From a bacterium (GTDB lineage: Bacteria > Bacteroidota > Ignavibacteria > Kapaibacteriales > UBA2268), in NCBI GenBank assembly GCA_024711295.1, contig JANJTB010000040.1, positions 43,423-107,422 of the forward strand: 64,000 nt of DNA, written 5' to 3'. Below, one piece after another: positions 45,147 to 54,187 of the stretch. A program made the translations under genes and the position numbers. How positions within the stretch are numbered: the first letter of the stretch is position 1; the number at the start of each line of letters is the position of its first letter. The notes below the pieces were generated by a model. That model was not told the origin of the DNA. It was given only the letters and a program-made list of their open reading frames with translations, and made no database searches.

Positions 45147-45650
45147 ATGAAAAAAATATTTTTATTACTGATTTTAACGGCATTTTTATTCTCTTGTAAC
45201 TACAATCCTGTTGAAGAGAACTACTACGCAACTGTCAAAACAGAGTTTTACACATTGTTACCGGGCAAATGGATGGCTGTGCAGGGCTCATCAATCCAAT
45301 GGTTTCAGGAATTCCGATTACCCACTCAGCATTTTGAAAATACTGACAAAATTGGAGTTATGGTTTATTATCTTAATCAATTTGACGCTTGGGAAGCTTT
45401 GCCATCAACAAGAATATTCTGGACTGACAAGGATGTAGTTTATTCCGATGAGCTTTGGTTTTCGCATAATCTTGAGTTCCTGTATATTGATTACAGAAAT
45501 ACCGTACCCGGTGTTGCAGCACCACCTATAGATGCAATGAAAATAAAAGCCATATTTTTTGATGAAACTTTTTTCCGCTCCGGTGTTAATAAAGATATTG
45601 ACTGGAACAATTATAAAGAAGTAGAGGATAAATTAAACCTAAAGGATTAG
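45147..45650 (+). CDS. lipoprotein of unknown function
   Basis: A 167-residue protein with a lipoprotein signal (LILTAFLFSC, lipid Cys about 17). The mature part is aromatic-rich and probably all-beta, with TLLPGKWMAVQGSSIQWF, VVYSDELWFSHNLEFLYIDYRNTVPG. I recognise no family. It sits 3 bases before murQ and could share its transcript. A possible promoter is at 45005-45036. Confidence 0.72.
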   Translation: MKKIFLLLILTAFLFSCNYNPVEENYYATVKTEFYTLLPGKWMAVQGSSIQWFQEFRLPTQHFENTDKIGVMVYYLNQFDAWEALPSTRIFWTDKDVVYSDELWFSHNLEFLYIDYRNTVPGVAAPPIDAMKIKAIFFDETFFRSGVNKDIDWNNYKEVEDKLNLKD

Positions 45651-45653
45651 TAA

Positions 45654-46604
45654 ATGAATAATCAGGATTTGTTCGACGAGATTTCATCTCTTCGGACAGA
45701 GCAAAACAATCCCAAAAGCAGATTTATAGATACCGGCTCTACCCTCGAAATATTAGAGATAATTAACGAAGAAGACAAGTTGGTACCGCTTGCCGTTCAT
45801 AAGGAGTTACCAAGCATCGGAAAAGCGGTTGATGGCATTGTAGCTGCATTCAGGCGGGGTGGAAGGTTAATCTATGTCGGAGCCGGGACAAGCGGCAGGT
45901 TGGGTATCGTAGATGCATCAGAGTGTCCGCCAACTTTCGGTACAGATTACGAAATGGTAATCGGTGTGATAGCAGGCGGCAAGGAAGCTGTATTCAGAGC
46001 GCAGGAAGGTGCTGAAGATAGTCCGCAGGCAGGTGAAGATGAGCTAACGGCATTGAACCTGACACAAAAAGATGTAGTTTGCGGCATTGCAGCTTCCGGC
46101 AGAACCCCTTTTGTAAAAGGTGCACTTGACTATGCCAAAAGTTTAGGTTGCTTTACAATTTTTGTTACTACATCATCAAAAGACCACATACACTCACTAA
46201 ACCTTGCTGTTGATGTTGCAATATGTCCTGACGTTGGTCCGGAAGTTATCGAAGGATCTACTAGAATGAAATCCGGTACCGCACAGAAATTAGTCCTGAA
46301 TATGCTTACTACCGCTTCGATGGTCAAGCTCGGAAAAACGCTCGGTAATGTGATGGTGGATTTACAGCTCACTAACAAAAAATTAAAAGAGCGGGCTAAA
46401 CGCATACTTATGAGAATTTGCAACATAGACTATGATACTGCTGAGCAATATCTCAGATATTCAAATGGACATGTTAAAACTGCACTGGTTATGATTCTTG
46501 GAGCTGTTGATTACGAAAAAGCCCTTGAAATTCTGACCAGCACGGGAGGTTTTGTAAGGCCTGCAATCGAAATTGCTAAAAATATTCAGGAAGATAAGTT
46601 ATAA
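45654..46604 (+). CDS. murQ: N-acetylmuramic acid 6-phosphate etherase
   Basis: A 316-residue SIS-domain lyase that removes lactate from MurNAc-6-phosphate in peptidoglycan recycling. It carries RLIYVGAGTSGRLGIVDASECPPTFG, IAGGKEAVFRAQEGAEDS, CGIAASGRTPFVKGAL and GPEVIEGSTRMKSGTAQKLVLNML, all characteristic. No anhydro-MurNAc kinase or PTS component is adjacent. It follows the small lipoprotein gene by 3 bases. Confidence 0.95.
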   Translation: MNNQDLFDEISSLRTEQNNPKSRFIDTGSTLEILEIINEEDKLVPLAVHKELPSIGKAVDGIVAAFRRGGRLIYVGAGTSGRLGIVDASECPPTFGTDYEMVIGVIAGGKEAVFRAQEGAEDSPQAGEDELTALNLTQKDVVCGIAASGRTPFVKGALDYAKSLGCFTIFVTTSSKDHIHSLNLAVDVAICPDVGPEVIEGSTRMKSGTAQKLVLNMLTTASMVKLGKTLGNVMVDLQLTNKKLKERAKRILMRICNIDYDTAEQYLRYSNGHVKTALVMILGAVDYEKALEILTSTGGFVRPAIEIAKNIQEDKL

Positions 46605-46651
46605 ATGCGTATTTTTAAATTTTGAATTCTTTCTAACTTGAAAAATAAATT

Positions 46652-47278
46652 ATGAAAAAAACATTATTATCCCTTTTATTTATATTTAGTTTATCATCAG
46701 CATACACCCAGCAGCAAAGCAACATACAGATTGCTTATAATGCACTCAAAAGCAAAAGTTACGATATAGCCATTCTTAATTATTCAAAAGTTATTGATGT
46801 AAAAGTTGATTATGCACCTGCTTATTACGGCAGAGCTATAGCTTATTATCACCAGCAGGATTACAAACAGGCACTTCTCGACTTCAACAAAGCAGTTCAG
46901 CTCGACAAGAATTTGAAAGATGTGTTTTACTCACGCGGATTGTGTAACCTGCAACTGAATAACTTATCACGTGCCATCGAAGACTTTACTGAGTATTTAA
47001 AAGAAAATCCCAAATCTGCAGATGCTTTGTATGCCCGTGCAAATGCCTACTACTTTGGTGAGCAGGATGATGCAGCACTCGCAGACTACAACAGCGCCAT
47101 TACAATCAATAACAGCTATGCCAACGGATATTATGGCAGAGCTTTGATCAATAAAATTCGAAAAAATAATGATGCCGCTCTTCGCGACTTCGACAAATAT
47201 ATTGAATTAGCCGGCAAAAATAGCCCACTTGCTCCCGAAGTTGACAGACTAATCAAAGAAATACTTCAGGCTGAGTAG
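46652..47278 (+). CDS. exported TPR protein
   Basis: A 208-residue protein with a signal peptide (MKKTLLSLLFIFSLSSAYTQ) and about five tetratricopeptide repeats: NALKSKSYDIAILNYSKVI, APAYYGRAIAYYHQQDYKQAL, VFYSRGLCNLQLNNLSRAIEDF, ADALYARANAYYFGEQDDAAL and YANGYYGRALINKIRKNNDAAL. It is a likely periplasmic scaffold. A terminator shared with htrA follows at 47397. Confidence 0.85.
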   Translation: MKKTLLSLLFIFSLSSAYTQQQSNIQIAYNALKSKSYDIAILNYSKVIDVKVDYAPAYYGRAIAYYHQQDYKQALLDFNKAVQLDKNLKDVFYSRGLCNLQLNNLSRAIEDFTEYLKENPKSADALYARANAYYFGEQDDAALADYNSAITINNSYANGYYGRALINKIRKNNDAALRDFDKYIELAGKNSPLAPEVDRLIKEILQAE

Positions 47279-47396
47279 CTGATATTTACTTTAAATAGTA
47301 AACTCACTTCTTGTTTATGCTGCTGATATTCTTTTAATTGGCAGGAAGAGAAATACATCAGTGATTTAGATTGGAATACATTTCCCCCAAAAAAGC

Positions 47397-47429
47397 AAAA
47401 GCCCGATAATTTAATCTACCGGGCTTTTT
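47397..47429. terminator. intrinsic terminator, bidirectional
   Basis: AAAAGCCCG (47397-47405) pairs with CGGGCTTTT (47420-47428) and is followed by T; A residues on the left arm provide the opposite T-run. It lies between the convergent TPR and htrA genes. Confidence 0.85.
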
Positions 47430-47450
47430 AATATTTAAGTGAAAACCGGA

Positions 47451-48992
47451 TTATGACTTACGAACTTCGAGAGCAACAATCTGACTTCTCTCTGGATATT
47501 TTACACTTAGGATAATCACGTCGCCTTCTTTCTTCGACTCGATGATTCTTTTTAATTCACCCGGATTAGAAACAGATTTGCGGTCAGCTTCCGTAATACA
47601 TGCACCTTTTGCAAGCCCACGGTCGAATGCCATGCTGAATCTTTTTACATCACTCACCATAACACCTGATTCCACGCTATAATCCTTTTTGATTTTGCTG
47701 TCTATCGGAGTTACCGAAAAGCCAAGTGATTCAAATTTTACGGGTTCGTTATCTTCTGGCTTTGTTTTCTCTTTCTTACTCTCTTTACCGGATTCGGCTG
47801 ATAGGTCATCTTCTTCACGTGCTTTGAGAGTTACGCTTTTATTTACTACTTTCCCATCTCTCCAGAGCTTAACATTTACTTTATCACCAGCTTTGTAGAA
47901 CACGATTTTAGACTGAAGCTCACTTGGAGAATTTACTTCTTTACCGTCAACTTCGAGAATAACATCACCCTCCTGGATTCCTGCAGATTTAGCAGCACCG
48001 CCATCAACCAATCCCTGTACCAATACGCCCTTTACTTTATCAAGTCCGAGACCTTTGGCAAGAGTTTCGTCAACCTTGTCAATGAATACGCCGATATATC
48101 CACGGTCAATTTTACCATCTTCAATTAAGTCATCAACAACAGCACGCATCAAATCAACCGGAATAGCAAAACCGTAGCCCATAAATCCGCCTGTCTGAGT
48201 AGCTATAGCAGTATTGATACCAATAAGTGAACCATTCAGGTCGAATAATCCACCACCACTGTTACCAGGGTTAATAGCAGCATCAGTCTGAATATAATGC
48301 TCAATATTTGCACCGCCTCTGCCTGCAATTCTGCCTCTGCCTATTGCACTCACAATACCGCTTGTTACGGTATAATCGAGCCCCATTGGATTACCAACAG
48401 CAAGAACCATTTCGCCGACCTTCACATTCTGCATATTTCCTAAATGAGCAACCGGAAGGTTTTCGGCTTCTATCTTAATAAGTGCTAAATCTGTTGAAGG
48501 ATCGCGACCAACAAGTTTTGCAACATATTCTTTTTTATCTACAGTCTGTACCTTAATACCTTTTTCTGTGGCATTCTCTACAACGTGATTATTGGTTACA
48601 ATATAACCGTTTGCAGAAATTATTACTCCCGAACCGGTACCTCTCGAGCGACGAGGTGAGTCTTCTTTCTCTTCGTCAGGGAAACCGAAAAATCTGAAAA
48701 AGTCATGAAAATCATCATTAGGCATTCCCATTCTTCCCTGAGATTTCATTTCTGCCTCGACGTTTATAAAAACAACAGTCGGCAATACTGCATCGCTTGC
48801 AGCAGTCATCGCGTTATTGATAAGTTTTACAGCGTTATCCATCTGTACAGGTGCAGCAGCTGCCCCAATTTTTGTATTCTCATCGGCGTAAATAGAATTG
48901 AAAATGTCTGTATCAAGTGATGATACAAGCAGTATTCCCATGAATACGCCTATTCCAACCAAAAGCACTGAGATAATGATATTCCTTTTCAT
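47451..48992 (-). CDS. degP: HtrA/DegP-type periplasmic serine protease
   Basis: A 513-residue protease-chaperone with an N-terminal signal/anchor at about 5-25. The trypsin-like domain has catalytic His136 in VTNNHVVEN, Asp168 in STDLALIKI and Ser245 in PGNSGGGLF. PDZ1 (about 300-390) has RGYIGVFI and AAKSAGIQEGDVILEVDG. PDZ2 is divergent (SMAFDRGLAKGACITEADRKSV), and a charged Lys/Glu linker lies between them. It degrades or refolds misfolded envelope proteins. Good length for the family. Confidence 0.94.
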   Translation of the reverse strand: MKRNIIISVLLVGIGVFMGILLVSSLDTDIFNSIYADENTKIGAAAAPVQMDNAVKLINNAMTAASDAVLPTVVFINVEAEMKSQGRMGMPNDDFHDFFRFFGFPDEEKEDSPRRSRGTGSGVIISANGYIVTNNHVVENATEKGIKVQTVDKKEYVAKLVGRDPSTDLALIKIEAENLPVAHLGNMQNVKVGEMVLAVGNPMGLDYTVTSGIVSAIGRGRIAGRGGANIEHYIQTDAAINPGNSGGGLFDLNGSLIGINTAIATQTGGFMGYGFAIPVDLMRAVVDDLIEDGKIDRGYIGVFIDKVDETLAKGLGLDKVKGVLVQGLVDGGAAKSAGIQEGDVILEVDGKEVNSPSELQSKIVFYKAGDKVNVKLWRDGKVVNKSVTLKAREEDDLSAESGKESKKEKTKPEDNEPVKFESLGFSVTPIDSKIKKDYSVESGVMVSDVKRFSMAFDRGLAKGACITEADRKSVSNPGELKRIIESKKEGDVIILSVKYPERSQIVALEVRKS

Positions 48993-49258
48993 TAATCTTT
49001 AACTCCTGAATTTGTTTTTGTAAATAATATATTGCTAAGACGTAATTTAACCTCGCTAAGTTTAATACGAATAATATTCCAAAATGTTACTTTTTGCAAA
49101 TTATGTTTATGCTTGTCAAACCGTATCCCGTTGTTAAATAGCATTTTAAGCAAATACCATAATTCTAATCAATTTATTATTTGTTCATCAGCAATTCAAA
49201 ATAATTAGCTAATTTAGTATTCCATATTTAATTAATTTTCTAATTTCTTTAAAAAAAT

Positions 49259-50200
49259 ATGTCTGAAGTTACAACTGAACCATCAAAGCCCTTAATCAGC
49301 ATCATAATGGCAACTTATAACAGAGCAGATATCATCGGATATTCTATTAAGTCTGTACTGTATCAAAGCTATCAAAATTGGGAATTGATAGTAATAGGTG
49401 ATTGTTGTACAGATGATACCGAAGCTGTGGTGATGTCATTTAATTCAGATAAGATAAAATTTCATAATCTCAGCGAGAACTTTGGAGAGCAATCATATCC
49501 TAATTCTTATGGAATGAAATTAGCTCAGGGAGAATATATCGCATATCTTAATCATGACGATATTTGGTTGCCGGACCACCTCGATTCTCTTTACAACACA
49601 ATTATTAATGAAGAATGCGATATGACATATTCTTTGATTGGGTTATATGGCAATTTCAATGAGTACACGGTAATCTGCTGCTCTCCAAAAGGTGTTTACG
49701 AACCGCATATACTTGTTCCGGCAAGTGTATGGCTGATGAAAAGCACTATCCCGAAAGAAATCGGTTATTGGAAATCAGCTCGCGAAATGATTACATTCCC
49801 ATCAGAAGAATATATATACAGAATTTGGAAAGCAGGTTATAAAATTTGCCCGACAGTTAACATGACTATGATAAAACCTGTATCAACATCAGTTAAGAAC
49901 TCATACTTGATAAAATCTGATTTCAATGAGAAAATATATCTTGATATCAGTACCAATAGCAATTTTAGAGAAAAATATCTAATGAATTTAGTAAATGGCT
50001 CAATGTCGGACTTCTCAGTTAAGGTACATTTATTTAAGCTGTTTAGAGAGATTACACGTTCAGTCGTTACTATGTTATCACGGTTTTTTGATATACATCC
50101 TATGATTATAATGAATATTATAGCATACAGGGGTGGTAAAGGAAAAGGGATAAATACTTTACGCAAAATACGGGGTTTAAATAAATTATCAAAGGATTAA
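49259..50200 (+). CDS. glycosyltransferase family 2
   Basis: A 313-residue GT-A enzyme. LISIIMATYNRADIIGYSIKSVLYQSYQNWELIVIGDCCTDDTEAVV is the nucleotide-sugar binding start, followed by YLNHDDIWLPDHLDSLY (DxD-like Asp-Asp). The C-terminal part is helical and without clear transmembrane segments. It starts without a strong ribosome site. The next gene is a cupin-type epimerase 5 bases downstream, so the pair may build a surface sugar. Confidence 0.87.
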   Translation: MSEVTTEPSKPLISIIMATYNRADIIGYSIKSVLYQSYQNWELIVIGDCCTDDTEAVVMSFNSDKIKFHNLSENFGEQSYPNSYGMKLAQGEYIAYLNHDDIWLPDHLDSLYNTIINEECDMTYSLIGLYGNFNEYTVICCSPKGVYEPHILVPASVWLMKSTIPKEIGYWKSAREMITFPSEEYIYRIWKAGYKICPTVNMTMIKPVSTSVKNSYLIKSDFNEKIYLDISTNSNFREKYLMNLVNGSMSDFSVKVHLFKLFREITRSVVTMLSRFFDIHPMIIMNIIAYRGGKGKGINTLRKIRGLNKLSKD

Positions 50201-50205
50201 ATAAT

Positions 50206-50727
50206 ATGAATAAAGTTGACATAATTGAATTTTCCAAAAAAGATACTCAATCAATTACTTCTGATTGGATACAATTGCAGACAAATATTGATGGTGTGAT
50301 TGTTAAGGAGCTAAAAAATGTTGCCAAAGAAACCGGTTATTTGAGTGAAATATTTCGTGATGACTGGGACCTCGCCAATCAGGATGTAAGACAAATATTT
50401 CAAGTTACACTTTTCGAAAAATCTATAAGCGGCTGGCATACTCACAAAATTACCACCGACAGAATCTATATAAATAATGGATTGGTAAAAATAGTACTTT
50501 ACGACAGCAGGGTAGATTCTCCTACTTACGGAATGGTTAATGAATTTAGATTTGGCACGCTGAGGCCTGCTCTTGTTATTATTCCACCTAATGTGTGGCA
50601 TGCAGTCCAAAACTTATACGACGGTACCTCACAACTAATCAATATCGTTGACCATGCTTACCAATACACAGACCCTGACCATTACAGGCTTCCATTAAAT
50701 ACTGATTTGATACCGTATAAATTCTGA
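50206..50727 (+). CDS. RmlC-like cupin sugar epimerase family protein
   Basis: A 173-residue cupin. ISGWHTHKITTDRIYINNGLVKIVLYDSR contains the His pair and the beta-barrel strands seen in RmlC/WxcM-type proteins. PALVIIPPNVWHAVQNLYDGTSQLINIVDHAY gives the second half, with the His of VWHAV. YQYTDPDHYRLP near the C-terminus is typical of dTDP-4-dehydrorhamnose 3,5-epimerases. It is probably co-expressed with the glycosyltransferase. The other dTDP-rhamnose genes are not in the window. Confidence 0.78.
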   Translation: MNKVDIIEFSKKDTQSITSDWIQLQTNIDGVIVKELKNVAKETGYLSEIFRDDWDLANQDVRQIFQVTLFEKSISGWHTHKITTDRIYINNGLVKIVLYDSRVDSPTYGMVNEFRFGTLRPALVIIPPNVWHAVQNLYDGTSQLINIVDHAYQYTDPDHYRLPLNTDLIPYKF

Positions 50728-50768
50728 TAACAGTCCTATATCGATTCTTTATGTTTTTAATTATTACT

Positions 50769-50804
50769 AATACCTTAGCAAGAATAAACTTGTTAGGGTA
50801 TTAA
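50769..50804 (+). terminator. stem-loop downstream of the cupin gene
   Basis: A 15-bp stem with two G-U pairs and loop AATAAA joins TAATACCTTAGCAAG (50769-50783) with 50790-50804. It lies 41 bases after the stop codon at 50727. There is no T-run, so it is a possible terminator or 3'-end stabiliser. Confidence 0.45.
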
Positions 50805-51082
50805 TATTACAAAGACTACTTTCATACACACAAAATAATTTCTCGAAAATTTCATTTGATAATAGAATATGAATTGATTAGCGATTATTATAACTTTATT
50901 AAGCTAATTTATAAATATTTTATGAATAGTAATACTTGGCATTGGTGCTAATTTATTTGATTACAAAGAATTAATGTAACTTTTTTTGCTTTTGTTTGTC
51001 TATACAAATATAGAATCAAGTCAAATGATTTATGAACTTTAAATGAAAATGTAAATATAGATTATTCATAAAGTTAATATTA

Positions 51083-51114
51083 TTTGACTGATTCGCAGAA
51101 AGTACATATTTTTG
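51083..51114 (+). promoter_or_regulatory. Bacteroidota-type promoter of the PilJ-N kinase
   Basis: TTTG (51083-51086), 20 bases, then TATTTTTG (51107-51114) match the consensus. The predicted start of transcription is near 51120, at the left edge of the hairpin at 51120-51145 and about 38 bases before the ATG. Confidence 0.7.
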
Positions 51115-51119
51115 GAATC

Positions 51120-51145
51120 AATTTTGATAGCATTCTGTCAAAATT
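51120..51145 (+). promoter_or_regulatory. hairpin or operator at the predicted transcription start
   Basis: AATTTTGATAG (51120-51130) pairs with CTGTCAAAATT (51135-51145) around a CATT loop, 11 pairs with one G-U. Its dyad overlaps the likely +1, so it can be a repressor site or a 5'-terminal RNA hairpin. It ends 12 bases before the ATG. Confidence 0.5.
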
Positions 51146-51157
51146 ATATAAAAAAGC

Positions 51158-52588
51158 ATGGGTATAAACAGCAAAATAGATGCTTTTTCGATTAATTTGA
51201 AGCAATTGAAAAAGTACACATATTTTTACATATTAGCACTCACATTACTTGCAGTGCTGATGGTGGCTGCTAATATTTATATCCAAAGTAGCTTATCCGA
51301 GCAATTATCTGATTCCGAAACTGTGAACATGTCTGCCCGTCAGCGAACACTCAGCCAGTCAATTATAAAAAATCTTCTTCTGTTACGTTATGATGTTGAC
51401 CGCTCGGTACGTACACAAGTAAGTGTCAAAAATGAATTTAAAGAGTGGGTTAAGAATGATTCACTATTAAAGTATGATAACGAATTCTCATTTCTTACCG
51501 ACCAAAAGTACAAATATACCAAAAGACTATACAACGAAGTCCATCCAATATTTGACGAACAGAAAAAGCTGTTTGCTGACTTTGCATTCGATATTTATCA
51601 CGAAAGATACAACAACGACGATTCCTTGCTGATATGGGATGCCAGATTTAAGAAGTTGACCAAACTCGAGGAACGTTATCAGGCATTAGTTGATGATATT
51701 ACTTACAGATATGCTACTGAAGCCAAGCAGAAAGTTGCACAGCTCAAAACTCTCAGCGGAAATTTACTTAACGTCATGTTGATTATTCTTTTGCTCGAAG
51801 CGTTTCTTATTTTCAAGCCAATAATTGGTCAGTTTTGGTACACCATCGAGCAGCTCAACGAGAAATCAGGCAAGCTTAGTAAGGCAAATGAAGACAACAC
51901 AAAGATTTTCAAGATTATTGCTCATGACCTCAAAAATCAAATTGCGGCATCGGTATCCAGTAATGATATGATTATTGAATATTTTGATAAAATGTCGCCC
52001 GAGAAAATGTACTCTTTAATTACAAGACTTAGAGCAAGTTTACAAAATCTGAATGATATCCTGAACAATTTGCTTGTTTGGGCATTGTCGCAGAACATGG
52101 AATTAAAGCCAAAGTATGATAATTTTAATATTAAGTTTCTTGTAAATGAAATCGTAACACAACTCGACGAGCATTATTCAAGCAAGCAAGTAAAAGTAAT
52201 CCAGAGAATTTCGGATTCCGTAATTACTGCCGATAGAAACATGATGACTGTAATTATCCGTAACCTGATTATGAATGCCATTAAGTATTGCAGACCAAAT
52301 GATGTTGTTGAAATTGTATTTGACGACCATGCAACATTTTACAATTTGATTGTGTATGATACAGGTATTGGTATCGAAAAGGAAAAACTAAATAAACTTT
52401 TCCATTCAAATACAGACTCTACTAAAGGTACCAAGAATGAGAAAGGTACAGGTTTGGGACTTAAGATATGCAGGGAATTTGCTGAACTTCATAAAGGCAA
52501 TATTGTTGCTGAAAGTACTCCGGGAGTTGGAACTAAAATCACTCTGACAATACCTAAATACAGAAAGATTGCTTTGCAAAAAGTATAA
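51158..52588 (+). CDS. sensor histidine kinase with PilJ-type N-terminal domain
   Basis: A 476-residue membrane kinase. The first transmembrane helix is at about 22-41, the second at about 203-219. The periplasmic domain between begins NMSARQRTLSQSIIKNLLLL, the hallmark of the type IV pilus methyl-accepting (PilJ) N-terminal domain. A coiled coil joins HisKA with His256 in FKIIAHDLKNQ and HATPase with IRNLIMNAIKYC, DTGIGIEK and GTGLGL. No HAMP is clear. Promoter at 51083; no receiver gene is adjacent. Confidence 0.93.
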   Translation: MGINSKIDAFSINLKQLKKYTYFYILALTLLAVLMVAANIYIQSSLSEQLSDSETVNMSARQRTLSQSIIKNLLLLRYDVDRSVRTQVSVKNEFKEWVKNDSLLKYDNEFSFLTDQKYKYTKRLYNEVHPIFDEQKKLFADFAFDIYHERYNNDDSLLIWDARFKKLTKLEERYQALVDDITYRYATEAKQKVAQLKTLSGNLLNVMLIILLLEAFLIFKPIIGQFWYTIEQLNEKSGKLSKANEDNTKIFKIIAHDLKNQIAASVSSNDMIIEYFDKMSPEKMYSLITRLRASLQNLNDILNNLLVWALSQNMELKPKYDNFNIKFLVNEIVTQLDEHYSSKQVKVIQRISDSVITADRNMMTVIIRNLIMNAIKYCRPNDVVEIVFDDHATFYNLIVYDTGIGIEKEKLNKLFHSNTDSTKGTKNEKGTGLGLKICREFAELHKGNIVAESTPGVGTKITLTIPKYRKIALQKV

Positions 52589-52600
52589 TTCATACCTGAT

Positions 52601-53245
52601 TTACCAAATATTCGGATCAGGTGGTTTCACTATTACACCAAACTTAAGAACCTCTCTGTAGATTTGCTCTGCCATCAGCATCATACATGTAGGGAATTCT
52701 AATCCTGAAGCTCTGATTGCATTAGCAGTCCAGCTATTGCATGTATGCATAATGGTATATGTTAGACCGGATCGGAAAAATCGAACATCACCATTGTTAG
52801 CGGTTTTTGGTATAACATATTGATTTTTAATATTTTTAGCAAGCGAATTATTTATATAGTTAAGGAAGGATAGATATTGCTCTCTGCTAAGTTTAAGCTC
52901 GATAACAAAGTTGTATCTTGGTATAATCTGCTCAAACTTATTTTTGAATGACTCCATTCTCAGCACGCTACCTGTAAGAGTTATTAACGCCTTTGCAGCT
53001 ATTATCAGGTCGAATTCATCACTCATATAGTACTCAGCATCACCCCAGCCTATTTCGATATACGTATAGTTACTAAATATTTTAAGTGATTTGAGTACTG
53101 AGTCCATTATTTGATTCTTTGGCATCAAAAAGTCAGTATGTATATCCTGATTAACAACATATACAATATATTGCTCCTCATTGGATGCTAACAAATTGTT
53201 GCAGCCGATAAACAAAGTTACCAGAATAGCCATTACCCATTTCAT
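52601..53245 (-). CDS. DUF2459 family protein
   Basis: A 214-residue exported protein with a short signal peptide (MKWVMAILVTLFIGC; the Cys could be a lipid site, giving a lipoprotein). The domain reads QDIHTDFLMPK, YIEIGWGDAEYYMS, then TIMHTCNSWTANAIRASGLEFP. These His, Gly-Trp-Gly-Asp and Cys-Asn-x-Trp signatures mark DUF2459, whose function is unknown. The Cys in the THCN-like segment and the His suggest a papain-like arrangement, but this is inference. It is convergent with the PilJ-N kinase. Confidence 0.8.
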   Translation of the reverse strand: MKWVMAILVTLFIGCNNLLASNEEQYIVYVVNQDIHTDFLMPKNQIMDSVLKSLKIFSNYTYIEIGWGDAEYYMSDEFDLIIAAKALITLTGSVLRMESFKNKFEQIIPRYNFVIELKLSREQYLSFLNYINNSLAKNIKNQYVIPKTANNGDVRFFRSGLTYTIMHTCNSWTANAIRASGLEFPTCMMLMAEQIYREVLKFGVIVKPPDPNIW

Positions 53246-53693
53246 TGTGACTCCTTCATCATATTTAATGAATAGTTATATTGAGGCTTCACAAAACCTT
53301 TGTGACTAATAAAAAATCAAATTCACAAACCCAACTCAGATCTAGCATATTCCTTATTTATTCATTAATTATACTGAATCCAAATATTAAATACAAAAGA
53401 AATGAATTTTTCTCAGAAATGCAAATAAATATTTACATAAATATATTTATTATATGATATTTAGCAAATAAAAAATTACTCATTAATTACTTAGACGAGA
53501 AATCAGTAAAGAGAAATATTATAAAATATAATTATGGAAGTAAACAATTCCAATATAATGCAGTAATTACATAATTTTTAAATTACTTATATCGCCACAC
53601 TATGTATATGATACTACGTTTAGTAATATTTTGTATATTATCATAATAATGCTATTTTTGTATTTTGTTTGTATTCAATAAGATAAATAATAA
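53246..53693. other. 448-bp intergenic region
   Basis: AT-rich divergent region. It holds a 17-bp dyad TCACAAA-ACC-TTTGTGA at 53289-53305 upstream of the DUF2459 gene, and a consensus promoter at 53630-53660 for the GNAT gene. Nothing else was recognised. Confidence 0.45.
53630..53660 (+). promoter_or_regulatory. Bacteroidota-type promoter of the GNAT/K+ channel operon
   Basis: TTTG (53630-53633), 19 bases, then TATTTTTG (53653-53660) match the consensus exactly. The -7 box ends 33 bases before the GNAT ATG. Confidence 0.7.
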
Positions 53694-54173
53694 ATGTCAG
53701 TAAAATTACGAAAAGCAAGAGTAAGTGATTACAGTAATTTTAATAATGAGTTTCTCGAACTCATGAAAATCCATGAAAAAAACCTACCTGATATTTTTCA
53801 AGCTCCAGACGGTACAGATTTTCCTGCTGAATATTTCGAAAGATTAATTGACTGCAAAGAGGCACATTTCATCGTTGCTTATGATGGTGACTTATTTGCC
53901 GGCTTTATTATCGCATTTCGTCAGAAAGCTGCTGACTCACCGATGTTGATACCACGTGATTATATTTATATCGAATTTATTGGTGTAAACATAAATTACC
54001 GCAACAAGGGAATAGGGCACAAGTTATTAGCAAAAGTGGAGAATTGGGCAAAGAAACAAAATATTCAGCAATTAGAACTCAAAGTATGGGGTTTTAATGA
54101 TAACGCAATAAATTTTTACAAAAGCATCGGTTATGGCACTCTTAATACAATGTTAAGAAAGATTATTAATTAA
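53694..54173 (+). CDS. GNAT family N-acetyltransferase
   Basis: A 159-residue acetyltransferase. The acetyl-CoA-binding motif is IEFIGVNINYRNKGIGHKLLAKVENWAKKQ (R-x-x-G-x-G), followed by LELKVWGFNDNAINFYKSIGY, the classic last helix-strand of the fold. The acceptor is unknown. The gene has its own promoter and lies 14 bases before the channel gene, so they share a transcript. Confidence 0.9.
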   Translation: MSVKLRKARVSDYSNFNNEFLELMKIHEKNLPDIFQAPDGTDFPAEYFERLIDCKEAHFIVAYDGDLFAGFIIAFRQKAADSPMLIPRDYIYIEFIGVNINYRNKGIGHKLLAKVENWAKKQNIQQLELKVWGFNDNAINFYKSIGYGTLNTMLRKIIN

Positions 54174-54187
54174 ATGGAAGAAATGAT

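Larger units (their letters stand above)
50728..51157. other. 430-bp intergenic region
   Basis: AT-rich, no ORF of note. It holds a stem-loop at 50769-50804, a consensus promoter at 51083-51114 and an 11-bp hairpin at 51120-51145. The middle part (50805-51080) shows no structure I can interpret. Confidence 0.5.

Noticed and set aside
53289..53305. CRP/FNR-type binding site
   Set aside because: The half-sites are in the reverse order of the CRP consensus and the spacing differs; only a generic dyad is claimed.
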